A program made the translations under genes and the position numbers. DNA of 64,000 nucleotides from Oenanthe sinensis (taxonomy: Eukaryota > Streptophyta > Magnoliopsida > Apiales > Apiaceae). The number at the start of each line of letters is the position of its first letter. The stretch's first letter is position 1. Shown one piece after another: positions 31,596-42,897 of the stretch. The stretch lies in assembly GCA_028671895.1 (NCBI GenBank), contig CM053803.1, forward strand, positions 45,816,786-45,880,785. The letters are read 5' to 3'. The notes below the pieces were generated by a model. That model searched no databases. It was not told the origin of the DNA and saw nothing but the letters and a program-made list of their open reading frames with translations.

Positions 31596-33060
31596 TTCTA
31601 ATAGTGATGAATGGTATCATTCGGGAGGCATGGACAGAAAGTACCTCAATAAAGAATGGAGCATGATGCTAGATGTTGTTTCCAGGTCCATGTCAAGCAA
31701 AACTAGTGGCTGGAATGAAGTGTCAGCCTACATCAGGAGAATTGTGCATTCCATGGTGCACAATTACAGAATTGACATTGAAAAGCTCCTGATGCCTCTG
31801 TTCAAACTGGTGTTGGGAAAGAAAGAAGCCAGAAAATTGGTAATATACTCTCCTAGATTTTTTATGCTTATCATTAACTCTGTTGTAGGCATAATTAATA
31901 TAGATAGTGTTCAATGCATGGAGTCCCCAACTCTAAAGAAAAATACTCATTCTTTGTTAACCAGTAAATCACTTAACACTGAATTGAGTTTGTTCATAAC
32001 TGATTTCATGCTTTCAACGATCAATAGATTAAATTTAAAAAAAATTGGGGACTACCATGTATTTTTCTTGAGTGATGAGAATGGCGTTGACCTCTCCATT
32101 CCTAACCCACACTCTAAACCATTTGAAGGAGTTCGACCCTCTCAAGTCACTAAAACTGTTAGCCAAGGGTCTGCTTCCTCTTAAAAGGACCAGGCTCTTA
32201 AAAGGAGGAGAACCAATCAACCTAGGATAGAAACCTTTCCATAGGTAGGTGGTGAAACTGCACAAGATGCAGCAAATAAGGTTGGTAGTCAGTACACAGA
32301 ACCCACAGAGGGCCCTGGTGAGCCTAGGAGAAAGAAGGCAAGGGTATTAACCTCTATTAGCCAGGGTGTGTCCTCTGAAAAGAGCACATCTCTTAAAAGG
32401 GATCAAAACACATCTCTGGATATATCCTCTCAACAGGAGGCATCTATTGAAATTGGTCAGTCTCCCATGACATTTTATAAAGAGTCTGCATAACAGGTTG
32501 AACACACTCAGTCTGAGCCCACACTTGAAGATACTCATACAATAGGGCTAGAAAATGTGGAACACAACTCATTCAATTATGGTGCATCTCATTTTGCTAA
32601 CTTTGAAGATCAAAATATTGATGCACTATTCCAACAATTAGATTAGACTGATCATAACAATCCACAAGAACCTTCTACTCAAAGGGTGGAAGAGATTGCT
32701 GTCACAGCCTCAGTAGCTGTTAATGACAAAGTTGAGATCAATCCTCATGACAGTAACCTCTCAACAGATGCTGCCACATAAGTTGTCAACATTTAAAATC
32801 CAGACAGCAACTCTCCAATGGCCACCACTTCTCAACAAAATAAAGATGATGATTTTGCTCTTATCTCTACACTACTAAAGGTAAAATCTAAATCTCTTGT
32901 GCAAGATGTACCTGCTTAGTCTCTTGCACCTAGGATGAGTGAAGGTGTGAAAAGAAAAAGAGAGATAAAAGAAAAGAGAAGTGAGCATAAAAATGAGGGG
33001 CTGAGAAAATCTCAAGCAAAATGAGAGGCCCTGAGCAAGGCTAAATGAAAAAATAAAACG
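31596..33060 (+). pseudogene. Element B extra gene, conserved domain and disordered middle
   Basis: Continues from 20924 across element C. 31596-32184 is open and contains RKYLNKEWSMMLDVVSRSM and SGWNEVSAYIRRIVHSMV, aligning with the conserved domain in element A's extra protein. After 32184 the frame has nine stops up to 33048 (starting at 32182, 32242, 32491, 32644, 32779, 32794, 32917, 33022 and 33046) but otherwise reads as a Ser/Thr/Gln-rich protein. Each stop is one C-to-T change from a Gln or Arg codon, suggesting methylation-driven decay of one frame rather than random noncoding sequence. Confidence 0.75.
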
Positions 33061-33248
33061 TGGGAGCCCAAATATCTAAGGCACTAGGCCTTGAGAGTGA
33101 TTTGGTGAGGAGTGATGATAACACTCAGAAAAAACCAGAGAGTGTGAGAACCACTAAAGCCTCCAAACAAGCTGATGAAAGGTTGAAATCCCTTTTACAT
33201 AAAGTTACAAAGTTATAAAAGAATCTGGATATAGTTGGAAGAAACCAG

Positions 33249-34898
33249 GTGAAGCTAATCAACAAAATGTCTTCTTTGGAGAATATGATGACTGAAGGGT
33301 TCAAGGCTGTGTTTGCCAAATTAGAGGAATTCAACTCCAAGCTGGCAGCTGCTACCTCAACTAAGAGGGATAAAAGTGTGAATGAAGAAGTGTTTGTTGG
33401 TGGTGATGCTGGAAAGGAGGTGGAGAGAACTCAAGCTGCATCTTAGGGGGAGAGGCAACTAGCATTACTGTCTAGTGTGGCTGCTGAGATTGCTACAAAG
33501 TTTGGTGGTGATAAGGTGGAGAGGCCTAAGGAGAAAGGCATTGTGATAAAGGAAGATAGAGTGAAAAAGGATTTTGTGGTTCATGTAGCTGGAAAAGGAA
33601 AGGAGAAATTTTTTCAAGATAGAAGTGATGATTTGATAATAGAAGAAAGAGAAGATTTTGATGATGAAAAGGCTTCCATTCTTATGGTTGATGAAAATGA
33701 AAATAGCAGAGTCTTTGAGAATGTTAAATTCAACAAGACGATCAATGATCTGAGAGCCTTATCTAACAGAGACCCCAAGAAATTTTTTGATTCAATGAGA
33801 CAGTCAACAGTAGGAGCAGCTGTGATGGTGTCTAAAAGCAACAAACGGGTAAACTTTGTCAGAACTGAAGGAGGTTTCAGTTGGTGTGTGAGCATGGCAT
33901 ATCTGAGCAGACAAGAATTTGCAGTGATAGAAGCAATCAAACTTAAAATCAAGATAGATAAGTCATGGCTAAATGAAAATCTGAAGAGGACACTGCAGAA
34001 GCTAATAATTGAGAAATTGCCAGAAATAACTCATGATCCATTGGGCATAAAATTCAGTAGCTCCACAGATGGAAAATACAGATCTATGAATCTTGAAAGG
34101 GTGAGCATGTGTAGACCTAGATCTGTTAAAGAAGCCTTTGACTACTTCAAGCAGATTCCTATCAATGAAGAAAGAGTTGAAGTATTAAGGGTATTGGAAG
34201 AAGAATTGAGAAGGCTTGAAGAGTTGAAGTTGAGGAAGAATGTGAAGAAGACTCAGGAGAAAAGGGATGGAGATGATGATGAAAAGACTGATGGAGGTGC
34301 AGATAGTTCCAGCCTACACAATAACAATGGTGAAGGATCATCTGAAACCGGAGATAAGGGTGATGAAAATAAGGAGAAGGATGAGAAGGAGTATAAGGAC
34401 GGTGTTGAAGGAAAGGTTTTGAAGACAGTGGTACTTGGCTTTGAAAATGATGAGAAAGATGCTGTCAAGAGTAATAAGGGTGAACATACTATCACAGAAG
34501 CAAAACCTACTATCGAGCCTGAATTGACAGTAACTTCTCAAAAGATGTTGTCAAAAGAAGTTCCTCAAAAGTTACTATCAAAGAAAATATCTATTCCAAA
34601 TAGGTACATGAAGGCAAGGGCAGAAAGACCAAAACCTTACTCTAGCAGGAAGCCTAGTAGGAAGGAATGGAAGCTTATGTCTGAGGTGCTCCATGAGGAT
34701 TGTCTTGATCTTAGAAGACCTATAATAAACAACATGGCACAATCAAAGGCAGAATCTCTGATCAAGATGGATGTTGAATGGTCTGAAGTAAATTCTCTCG
34801 GCAAGATAATTCTTTTCTATTCAAATGGAGCAGCAGAAGAATTGAGTTATGAGATGAAAGATGTGAATTATTTTCTTGTTAGAAAATGTTGCTCATAA
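33249..34898 (+). pseudogene. Element B extra gene, third segment
   Basis: One frame with a single TAG at 33444-33446, otherwise open for 550 codons. The first part is heptad-rich (SLENMMTEGFKAVFAKLEE), then a segment with FDSMRQSTVGAAVMVSKSNK and FSWCVSMAYLSRQEFAVIEA that looks folded. A long Glu/Lys/Asp-rich stretch follows, with in-frame copies of the TGACAGTA motif around 34460-34580. Not recognised as any known domain. It ends in a frameshift to the next stretch. Confidence 0.6.
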
Positions 34899-36119
34899 TT
34901 CAAGGAACAGAAATGAGGACACAGGTTTTGAGAGGAACGTTGATAAGAAAATTCATGGAGTTGATGGATTCTTTCAAACCTCACCCCTTGGACTTTACAA
35001 TGTTGAAGAGCCTGAGACAATTGCCTACTCAGATGGGGTGATGTTTGAAGGTGAAGATGGAATTAAAGAGTTTTGGAGTACAAAGTCTCTACAGGACAAA
35101 AAACTGGATCTGCTTGAAGAGTTGATGAAGCAGTTGAAAGAATATCATTATCTTGAGGAAAGAAATTACATGTCAAGTGTTATGATGATTATTCAAGCTA
35201 AGAAGAAGAAATATTTTGAGAAAGAGTTTAAGTATAAGAGGACACAACAATGTCTTCTCAGAAACCCTGACATAATAATCTTCTACAATTCTGGTGGATT
35301 TGCAGAGGAAATCACCTTTGAGGAGCTAAAAAATTTGGCTATGAATGACCCCCATATCATTGAGCTAATCAAGAAGCAACTGCTCAACATCACAAACTTT
35401 GAGATTTTTGATCTAAAGAATAGAGCACTGGAGATATGTGACTCTAAGAAGAAAGAGGAAAAGGAGAAGAGGAAGAATTTGAGAATGAAGTTGAAGTTGC
35501 ACAAAAGAAGGTGGAGAAAATAACAAAAAAGATCAAGGAGACTGATATTGACATGAAGCATGCAATGTTGAATGTTCAATTCTCTAAAAGGCCTAACTAT
35601 GTTTCTCCAGTCCTTTTTGGGCCCCTGAGAATCATTGTTGATAGCATTGAAGTAGAGGCTGTCAATTTCAGGGTGCTCAACAATGAAAACTTAAGGAAGA
35701 TCTTCAGACTGACTACATGTTTATTTCTGGAATTTAAAAGAGATTTAAGCAAGATTTTCTTGGAGATTATTGAGTTAAGGGAAGAAGAAGATAAAGCCAT
35801 AAACAAACTCAGAGTGAAACAGGTCTACTCTTATACAAAGGAAAGATTTGTCAAATACATATTTGGGATGAAGTATCTGTGCATATCAAAAGGACCAACT
35901 GAGAACTACTACACCTACAGGGAGTTGAAAATCTTTCTTACAAGATGGTGAAACTAGTATTAGATTGTGTCTCTGATCATGCCAATATAGATGAAGAGAA
36001 GAAGGAACTAAAAGCTCTTGAAGGTTTTTACGGAAGGATAACTGCAAATAAGAAGTGAAAATGAAGCTCAAGCCAAAGTTGAAGATTTGCTCAGTTTAGA
36101 GGAGTTTAACTTGAGATAG
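34876..36119 (+). pseudogene. Element B extra gene, C-terminal segments
   Basis: Two overlapping open stretches (34876-35523 and 35511-35951) and a short tail to about 36119 complete the extra gene. The first is rich in Lys, Glu and aromatic residues (IIIFYNSGGFAEEITFEE). A related phrase, ILFYSNGAAEELSYE, occurs just upstream near 34810, so this may be a repeated domain. The second has a C-terminal segment with SYTKERFVKYIFGMKYL. No known family recognised. The 3' leader and polypurine tract follow. Confidence 0.6.
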
Positions 36120-36234
36120 GATTGTACTTGTATTTTTTTTTTGAATATTTTCCTGTACAAACACTTCTGTTTTTATTAGTTGAGGTAGCATCTGCAATTT
36201 TCTTTGAATTTGTCTTTATTTTTCATAAAAAAAT

Positions 36235-36247
36235 ATTTGGGAGAGAT
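36235..36247 (+). other. Polypurine tract region of element B
   Basis: Short purine run (TTTGGGAGAGAT) directly before the 3' LTR start at 36248; priming site for plus-strand DNA in the copia replication cycle. Confidence 0.7.
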
Positions 36248-37450
36248 TGTTAGGGATTGTGGTGTTAACAATGTAACCGACTAATATTTACTTAGATTAA
36301 TTAGAAATTAACTAAGTAAAACATACTGTCATATACACATTGACAGTATGTTTAAATGTCACTTGTAATAGTATATACAAAAAGTCAAGTAGGTGACAGT
36401 AAGTATCAATAGTTACTGTCTTGTACAAATGTAATAAATGATCTATGAAGTAGAAGTTCACAAAGTGTTCATGCACAGCATTGATCAAATCATTGACATT
36501 AATATTCTACAAACTGAAGCCTACGACAGCATATTCAAGTGACAGCACCTTTTGGAACAGACGACAACAACTATTTCGTGATAGTAAACTTGGCGGAGAA
36601 TGAAGACTCTAAGACAACAAGTTTTACTGACAGAAACTATTCCTTGACAGTAAACTTGGCAGAAATTGAAGAATCAAAGACAACAAGTTTCATGATAGTA
36701 GCTTTGGTGGGGATAGTTGATAGTATGTTTGGCGGAATAGTTGACAGTACCTTTGGACGACATCATGTTTTAGAAGATTGGCGAGCTTGACAGTAAAGTA
36801 TGCGGAATCAAAGATGTTTTCACTAGAGAGAAGCTAAAGGTTGACAGTAACCTTTTGGTGAAGCTAACAGTCTGTTTCAAGAAGCAGACTAGGTAAAGTT
36901 CATTCACTGATTGATCTTGATAACTCTACCTAGTCTGTCAAGTCTACTACTGCAACTTGACAAAAAGTAAGCAAAAAGATGAAGCATGCTTATGGAGTCC
37001 AGAATGTCAAATCCTCCCAGAGAAAATTTATCTACAAATGGAATGAAGACAAATTTGAATAGAAAAATTGAAGTTTCTATTTCAAGTATTATCCTGTAAA
37101 TAAGGGAAAATACACTTGTAAGTGAGATATGTGTTTTGGTATAAATTCACATATCTCACAAACACTTTCTCTTATGCAACTGAGCTTAACTTTTCTCAAG
37201 TATAGAAACATTAACATCTTCTTGTTATTGTATCTATTGAAACTGAAAACTTCTTCCAGTCAGTTGTAGCAAAAACAAAAATTAATAAAATTAATTTTTG
37301 AAGTAAAACACCTTGTGTCTTTTATTTGCTTATTGTTGTTTGTATTCTTAACTTGATTTTATTACATCTTGTTTTGTTGTTAGCAATGTAAGTGATAAAT
37401 TATCAAGTTGCATTCAACTCTTCCTTCCGCAACACTCTTTTTGTTTAACA
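36248..37450 (+). repeat. 3' LTR of element B
   Basis: TGTTAGGGATTG ... TTGTTTAACA, 1203 bp, followed directly by the ATTAG target duplicate. It shows substitutions against the 5' LTR throughout; the shared 83-codon stretch differs at about 15 positions in translation. Confidence 0.95.
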
Positions 37451-37860
37451 ATTAGGAATTTGACCAAGTACTAGTTGTAGTAGAGACTGTTTGTTGTAGG
37501 CAGTTGGTCTAATCCTAATAATATTAGGGGCGTGGAGTATTCCATGACCCGAAATACATGTAGGTAATCCTTTTTTTAACAACAAAGGTCTTTCAATAAG
37601 TTGAAGTATTTTGATAAACGACTCGGCCAATCCATTTTGTGTGTATACATGAGGAACTAGGTGTTCAATTGAGATTCCTACAGACATGCAATAGTCATTA
37701 AAAGTTGCAGATCTTAATTCTCCAGCATTATCTAAACGTATTGATTTAATGATATAATTTGGGAACTGAGCTAGTAATTTGATTATTTGAGCAAGTAATT
37801 TTGCAAAAGCGTCATTACGAGTTGAAAAATAACATAATTCATTAAATAAAAACATAGAAT
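37451..37860 (-). pseudogene. Old copia element: integrase core fragment
   Basis: Open for 136 codons. It has IRLDNAGELRSATFNDYC (the second catalytic Asp region) and TQNGLAESFIKILQL (the Glu region), which place it in a copia lineage different from A-C. It is cut at 37451 by element B; the remainder lies at 12591 and below. The reading frame joins across the insertion when the ATTAG duplicate is counted once. Confidence 0.88.
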
Positions 37861-38472
37861 ATCACATAGTTAAACAAGACAATACATACAAATATAGTAA
37901 TTATATGAAACTAATCTTCAGCCTCTCATTAGGAGTTTCATTAAGTTCATTCGAACCATTAATGTTCATTCCTCTATTTGTGATTATTGAGGAATCATCA
38001 AGGTTATTATTGGAGAAATTTGTTTCCGCCACTTTCTCTTTGGACCTCTTGGATTATTGATATAGATCAACAAAAATTTTTGGGATGCAGAAAGTGCGTG
38101 CCTGGTGCCCCTCCATTCCACATTTGTGACATATATATTCAGTTTTTCCACCTCAGGGTACATTTCTGTTGCTTTGTGTTTCAGGTTGCCGCTTCTGGTG
38201 GCCAGAGCTATTATAAGGACGAAAATTCTCATGACTTCGACCACGATATCGGTCATATCCTCGTCATCTCTATGCCATTTTTCACGCACATTCTGTTGGA
38301 CGGGATTGATGATTCTTAATCACCAATTCATGATTTTGTTCATCTACAAGGAGGGTTGATAGGAGATTCCCGAATTTGGTGAATTTGCGCTCCCTATACA
38401 TCTCTGCTAAGTTGATGTTATTCGGATGAAAAGTTGATATCGTCTTGTTAATTTTTCTCTTCTCAATAACTT
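37861..38472 (-). pseudogene. Old copia element: gag C-terminal part
   Basis: Decayed minus-strand sequence. The phrases KTISTFHPNNINLAEMYRE and NHELVIKNHQSRPTE are typical of the gag of small plant copia elements, followed by a degraded zinc-knuckle region (near 38110). Interrupted at 38472 by a MITE; the gag N-terminus lies beyond it. Confidence 0.8.
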
Positions 38473-39336
38473 GGCTTAAATGTAATTTAAACTCTGTGTT
38501 ATTAACAATATGCAATTCAAACCCTCTTTTAATATATTTAATAAATTTAACCCTACATTTTTTAACTATTTACAATTTAAACCTTTTTTAAAATAATTAG
38601 TAAATTTAACCCTATGTTTTTGAACTATGTACAATTGAAACCTTTTTTAAAATAAATACTAAATTTAACCCTATGTTTTAAAACATTTAGTAAATTTAAC
38701 CTTGACTTTTTAATTTCAGAATAAAATAAATCTTACGACAAAATTTTGAATAAATATTCGTCAAATGCACTATTGATAATTTTTTTGTATAGATATTATC
38801 TAAGCATAATATATATTTGCAATTATTAAGGGTTTTTCTTATAAAATGAATATTTAGATATTCTTTTCTATATTAATATATCTATATGTATAATATATTA
38901 TATATGTATAATAAAATTTTAATATGTGTTTATATTATTCCATCTTGCCATCACACTTCCCGCTTAATATATTCATGAATGTTCATTACCGAATTTAATT
39001 TATTTTCAAAAATACTTTTCGGTGAATATATTCTCGAAAATACTTTTTCGATATAAAATTTATTTTATTCCGAAATTAAAAAGTCAAGTTTAAATTTACT
39101 AAATATTTTAAAACGTATGGTTAAATTTACTATTTATTTTAAAAAAGGTTTCAATTGTACATAATTCAAAAACATAGGGTTAAATTTACTAATTATTTTA
39201 AAATTTTAGTAATTATTTTAAAAAAGGTTTCAATTGTAAATAGTTAAAAAACGTAGGGTTAAATTTACTAATTATATTAAAAGAGGGTTTGAATTGTATA
39301 TTGTTAATAACACATGGTTTAAATTGTAAATAAGCC
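38473..39336. mobile_element. Mutator-type MITE with 260-bp inverted ends
   Basis: An 864-bp element with long terminal inverted repeats beginning GGCTTA, about 260 bp each, made of repeated blocks around AAATTTAACCCTA. It is flanked by the perfect 9-bp duplication CAATAACTT (38464-38472 and 39337-39345), the target size of Mutator-like elements. It has no coding capacity and sits in the gag of the old copia element. Confidence 0.9.
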
Positions 39337-39345
39337 CAATAACTT

Positions 39346-39738
39346 TTCACCACACATAATGAGGCTAGAACTTATTTTGAACGAAGCAAAGTTATATGCT
39401 CGGACACTTTTAAAATATTAAAGTCTTAAATTATCCCAATCATTTTCACCTGCAGGTAGATAAACTAGTTTTTGATGATCATACCTATCTTTTAGATTTT
39501 CTCATAAAATATAAGGATCCTCGACTTCTAGGCACTCAAATTTTAAATCTTCATGCATTTGGTGTCGGAGAAATATAATAGAGGTAAAGTTTTCTTTCAC
39601 CGTAATTGTATTTTATGATTTAATTGTATCACTTAATTTCTTTGAACCATAGTGAAATTTTATATCTTGTACCCATGACAAATAATTATCCCCAAAAATG
39701 TCCAATGCAATGAACAACAAGCTTGTAAGATTTGCCAT
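39346..39738 (-). pseudogene. Old copia element: gag N-terminal part
   Basis: Starts with ATG at 39738 (MANLTSLLFIALDIFGDNYL, the usual start of this gag family) and can be followed with three in-frame stops to the MITE at 39345. Phrases such as IIFLRHQMHEDLKFE and LKDRYDHQKLV support it. The 5' LTR and primer site were not recognised upstream (39740-40100). Confidence 0.8.
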
Positions 39739-41135
39739 ACTAAATTTGAATTGTAACACACAAAATATTAAACTAAATAATCGATGTATATATTACATAA
39801 AACTTTATTGAATCGGGTGTGTTAATAAATATGCAATAATTAATGTATATATCATGATTTTCATTGATAATATAAACAAATCTATATATAAAACAATAAA
39901 TGAATTTTTACCCATCATACGGACGTTTGCATATACGGTTATCTCTGAATGATATATAATTTTATATAGAAAATCCTGCATAAGTTAGTTCGTGTATAAA
40001 CAACTTATTATATGTCATATAATAATCATAAAAACTGTCGCACAATGTCTTACGATAAATGGTACCACTTTAATAACAACAAGATTAAGGTTCTCACTAT
40101 TCTTCAATAATTATCAAAGATAAATGTTACCATAATAATAAAATTCATGTAGACAATAATATCAATTATATATACAATTAACATATAAACATGATTCATA
40201 ACAAAAAGCTAGAGAAGAAAATGTTAATATTTTCACCAAAATCTTTCCTTTCACAATTTCTAATCAATCGAGAAGTCTACCTCATGACTTCTCGAAATAT
40301 CTCAACTAAGTACTCGGTATGCTTTAACTCGTCTTATGGTTGCAGAAATTGTGGATAATAAATTCAGCAAATGTATTACATTCAAATTGTTACAATAATA
40401 CTATATATACGGTGCCATTATTTTATTTATTTACTCAAAAATCCATATGAATTTTATTGGTGTAATTAAGCATATTTTTGTTTTGTAATTTCATTTTACT
40501 AAGTATCTAACTAAAGGGATCTCATTTGATTTAGATTTACTTTATTAATTTTATGGATTTATACAAAATTATTATTTTTAAAATTATATGACTTTTTTCT
40601 TTCATAAAATTTTTTAAAAAATGATTGACTATATTTTTAGAATTATTTTCGTTGTTTTCTTTTATTTTCTGGTACACAGAGACATATGAGTATTTTATTG
40701 GACGCTATTTATTGAGACAAGTTTCTTTTTTTGTTTTTTCCTCTATTTTCAGGTACATGGAAAGAGTTATTTAAACTGAAGCGAGTAGGAAGAACAATTA
40801 GGTGTATCAAGAAAGCTGTGAACATTTGGCATAATCTTGCTTATAAATATAGTTCAATATTTACGAGAGTCTCCCCTTCAGGCTTTAATGTTTTTCGGTT
40901 AGATGATAAACTTTATTGAATGAGAGAAACCTTTTCGATCAAAATTTCATTTTTGATACTTTTATTTCATGAAATTATTTCCCCGACAAAAAAAAACATA
41001 TAAATGACAATGTAATTAAAACGTTCCTACTATATTTTCGACGTCACCCAAAAATAAATGGCACTGTTAAATAATAATTTAATTTGCAGTAGGCAGTGAT
41101 CCAACCATATAAATTTAAATTCTTAGTAGATGGCA
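39739..41135. other. AT-rich intergenic sequence
   Basis: No gene or RNA recognised. It probably contains the eroded 5' LTR of the old copia element. A short palindrome (CGAGAAGTC ... GACTTCTCG) lies near 40270-40295. The 62-codon frame at 40731-40919 has no support beyond being open. Confidence 0.5.
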
Positions 41136-41531
41136 TAATCACGTCTTATAAAGAACACCATTAGATAAAGAACACGAAAGAACACCATCAAAACACTTAT
41201 TTTTTATGAGAAATTATTTGTTAAGATTAGAATCACTAAATTGAACTACAATAAACCCTAACATATCGAATATAACATTGAATCTCATCTAAATTTTAAA
41301 AATCAAATTTTACAGAATCTAAAATAGAATCTAGCATAAAATCTTATATACATTTTGTAAAAAATGAAATTTACACATAATCATGTTATGACTTTTTGTT
41401 AATCTCATGTTAGATTCTATTTTTATTCTTAAAAAATATAATTGATGTTAAAAATCAGAATCTAAATGAGTTTTAATGTAAGATTTTAAACTGTTCTTTC
41501 TTGTTTTTTATATAAGGGTGTTTTTTATAGA
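41136..41531. mobile_element. Possible MITE with AGAACACC-type inverted ends
   Basis: The left end (TATAAAGAACACC ... AAGAAC) is matched in inverted orientation by the right end (GTTCTTTC ... GGTGTTTTTTATAG) over about 37 bp with mismatches, about 395 bp apart. Candidate flanking duplicates (TAATCACGT/TAATGACGC) match only imperfectly, so the limits are uncertain. Confidence 0.5.
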
Positions 41532-41546
41532 GTAATGACGCATATA

Positions 41547-41566
41547 TATATATATATATATATATT
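41547..41566. repeat. AT dinucleotide microsatellite
   Basis: Perfect run of about ten TA units. Similar AT runs are near 42340-42380 and 47447-47466. Confidence 0.85.
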
Positions 41567-41879
41567 AAATATTTAAATATAATAAATAAAAATTATATAT
41601 TCACAATTTTTGACAGGATTTCGTGCCGATAGCGTGTTATGGTATAAGATTGAATATAATATTACTAAAACCAAAACTAAAAATACTAGCTGCTTATGAA
41701 ATAGAGCAGAGAGACTAGGAAATGAAGCAGAAGATAAGATTATTTTTGGTGTGTTTTTACTTCTTCCAGATCATTCTATTTATAGGTAATGTAAAAGTAA
41801 CGTAAGAGACATGGATACTGTGTGTCTTATTGACAAAATGATAATCAATTTATAACAAAATTTATATAATATTATCCAC

Positions 41880-42560
41880 TATATATAATAATTTTTATGG
41901 CGCTTGAGAACTATTGAGAGGAGGGATATAGAATAAGCCCTCGAATATCTCATCCTACTCCCTTTAGCATAATTTAGTTTGGGATCAATTGAAAAATATT
42001 AATATAATTTAAATAATTCAATCACAAATATAATTTTTAATCATACAATTAAAAAAGACATATATTTCAAAAAAATTATATGAGAAAAATAATAATATAA
42101 TTTATTCATGAATTGAATCGAAATTTCTTCATGAATCAAACCGAAACTAATTTGGTTGGTTCGGTTTTTTAAAAACCAAAATTTTAAAAATATATATTTG
42201 TATTTTTTTGGTTTTAAGATTAATTGTTATTAATATTTTATTAAAATAGATAACAATTAAAATAAAATATAATATAAAGATTCAATCTAAATATTTAAAT
42301 TTAATTTTAATGAGTTAAATCATATATATAATATATAAATACATATATATATATATATATATATAATATATATATATATAAATAAATAATATATATAATT
42401 TGATCGATAAATTTTGGTTTAAAACTGAATTGAAGCGAAATTTATTTCGGTTTGAACCGAACCAAACGAAGTTCTAAAAAAATAAAACTAAATCGAAATT
42501 TTACAATTCGGTTTTATTCACCCTTAGATATGATGACAAAAAATTCTGATTTCAATCATT
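41880..42560. other. AT-rich sequence with hAT-like 'aaccgaacc' remnants
   Basis: Contains blocks such as GGTTGGTTCGG near 42150 and GAACCGAACC near 42460 and a possible end CACCCTTA near 42520, as in non-autonomous hAT elements, but matching terminal repeats or target duplicates could not be established. Confidence 0.3.
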
Positions 42561-42639
42561 CCAACTTAATTGAATTTCACGAATTTTACCAAATTTAAAA
42601 TTTATTTTTAAATTTTTTTATCAAAAAAAGAAAGGAATT

Positions 42640-42897
42640 TTTTTTTGACAAATTTAAAGCAAAATTCATTAACTTCAACGGAACTCAACCGAGACAAATC
42701 CCCAACCAACTATGCAACCAGGTTAAAAAACAAATAAAACGAGCTAAACAATTAGCTACTTTGTTTCCGGATCGCTTAACATAGTGAATACAAATATTCT
42801 TGAAACTAAAAATGAATTCAATGGTTTCCCGAGCAATCCAGTTTACAGAAACTGTCGATGTCTTCGTAGAAATAGTAGCATCACAATTGAACTTCAT
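42640..42897 (-). pseudogene. LINE-type RNase H fragment with 3' tail
   Basis: A 70-codon minus-strand stretch with KFNCDATIST at its start and IHYVKRSGNKVANCLAR near its end, the end of the RNase H-like domain (RVT_3 type) of plant non-LTR elements and their relatives. It is followed by a 3' leader and an A-rich run (TCAAAAAAAAATTCC on the minus strand), as for a 5'-truncated LINE. The upstream reverse transcriptase is missing. Confidence 0.65.

Larger units (their letters stand above)
12592..37450 (+). mobile_element. Element B: 24.9-kb Ty1/copia element containing nested element C
   Basis: Both LTRs are 1203 bp (TG...CA) and the element is flanked by the perfect 5-bp duplication ATTAG at 12587-12591 and 37451-37455. 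A Met-tRNA primer site follows the 5' LTR. Without nested element C (20925-31590) its own length is about 14.2 kb. The order is gag, pol and a long extra gene after pol, all on the plus strand and all damaged by stops and frameshifts. The two LTRs differ at many positions, so this insertion is older than element C inside it. The motif TGACAGTA/TACTGTCA is scattered through LTRs, gag, the pol-extra gene spacer and the extra gene. Confidence 0.95.

Noticed and set aside
33614..33952. Antisense frames inside the extra gene of element B (also 34253-34495 and 35283-35579)
   Set aside because: Ser/Leu/Phe-rich mirror images of a Glu/Lys-rich coding frame; no independent support.
40731..40919. Small plus-strand frame of 62 codons
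   Set aside because: No similarity recognised, AT-rich context, no promoter; not annotated as a gene.
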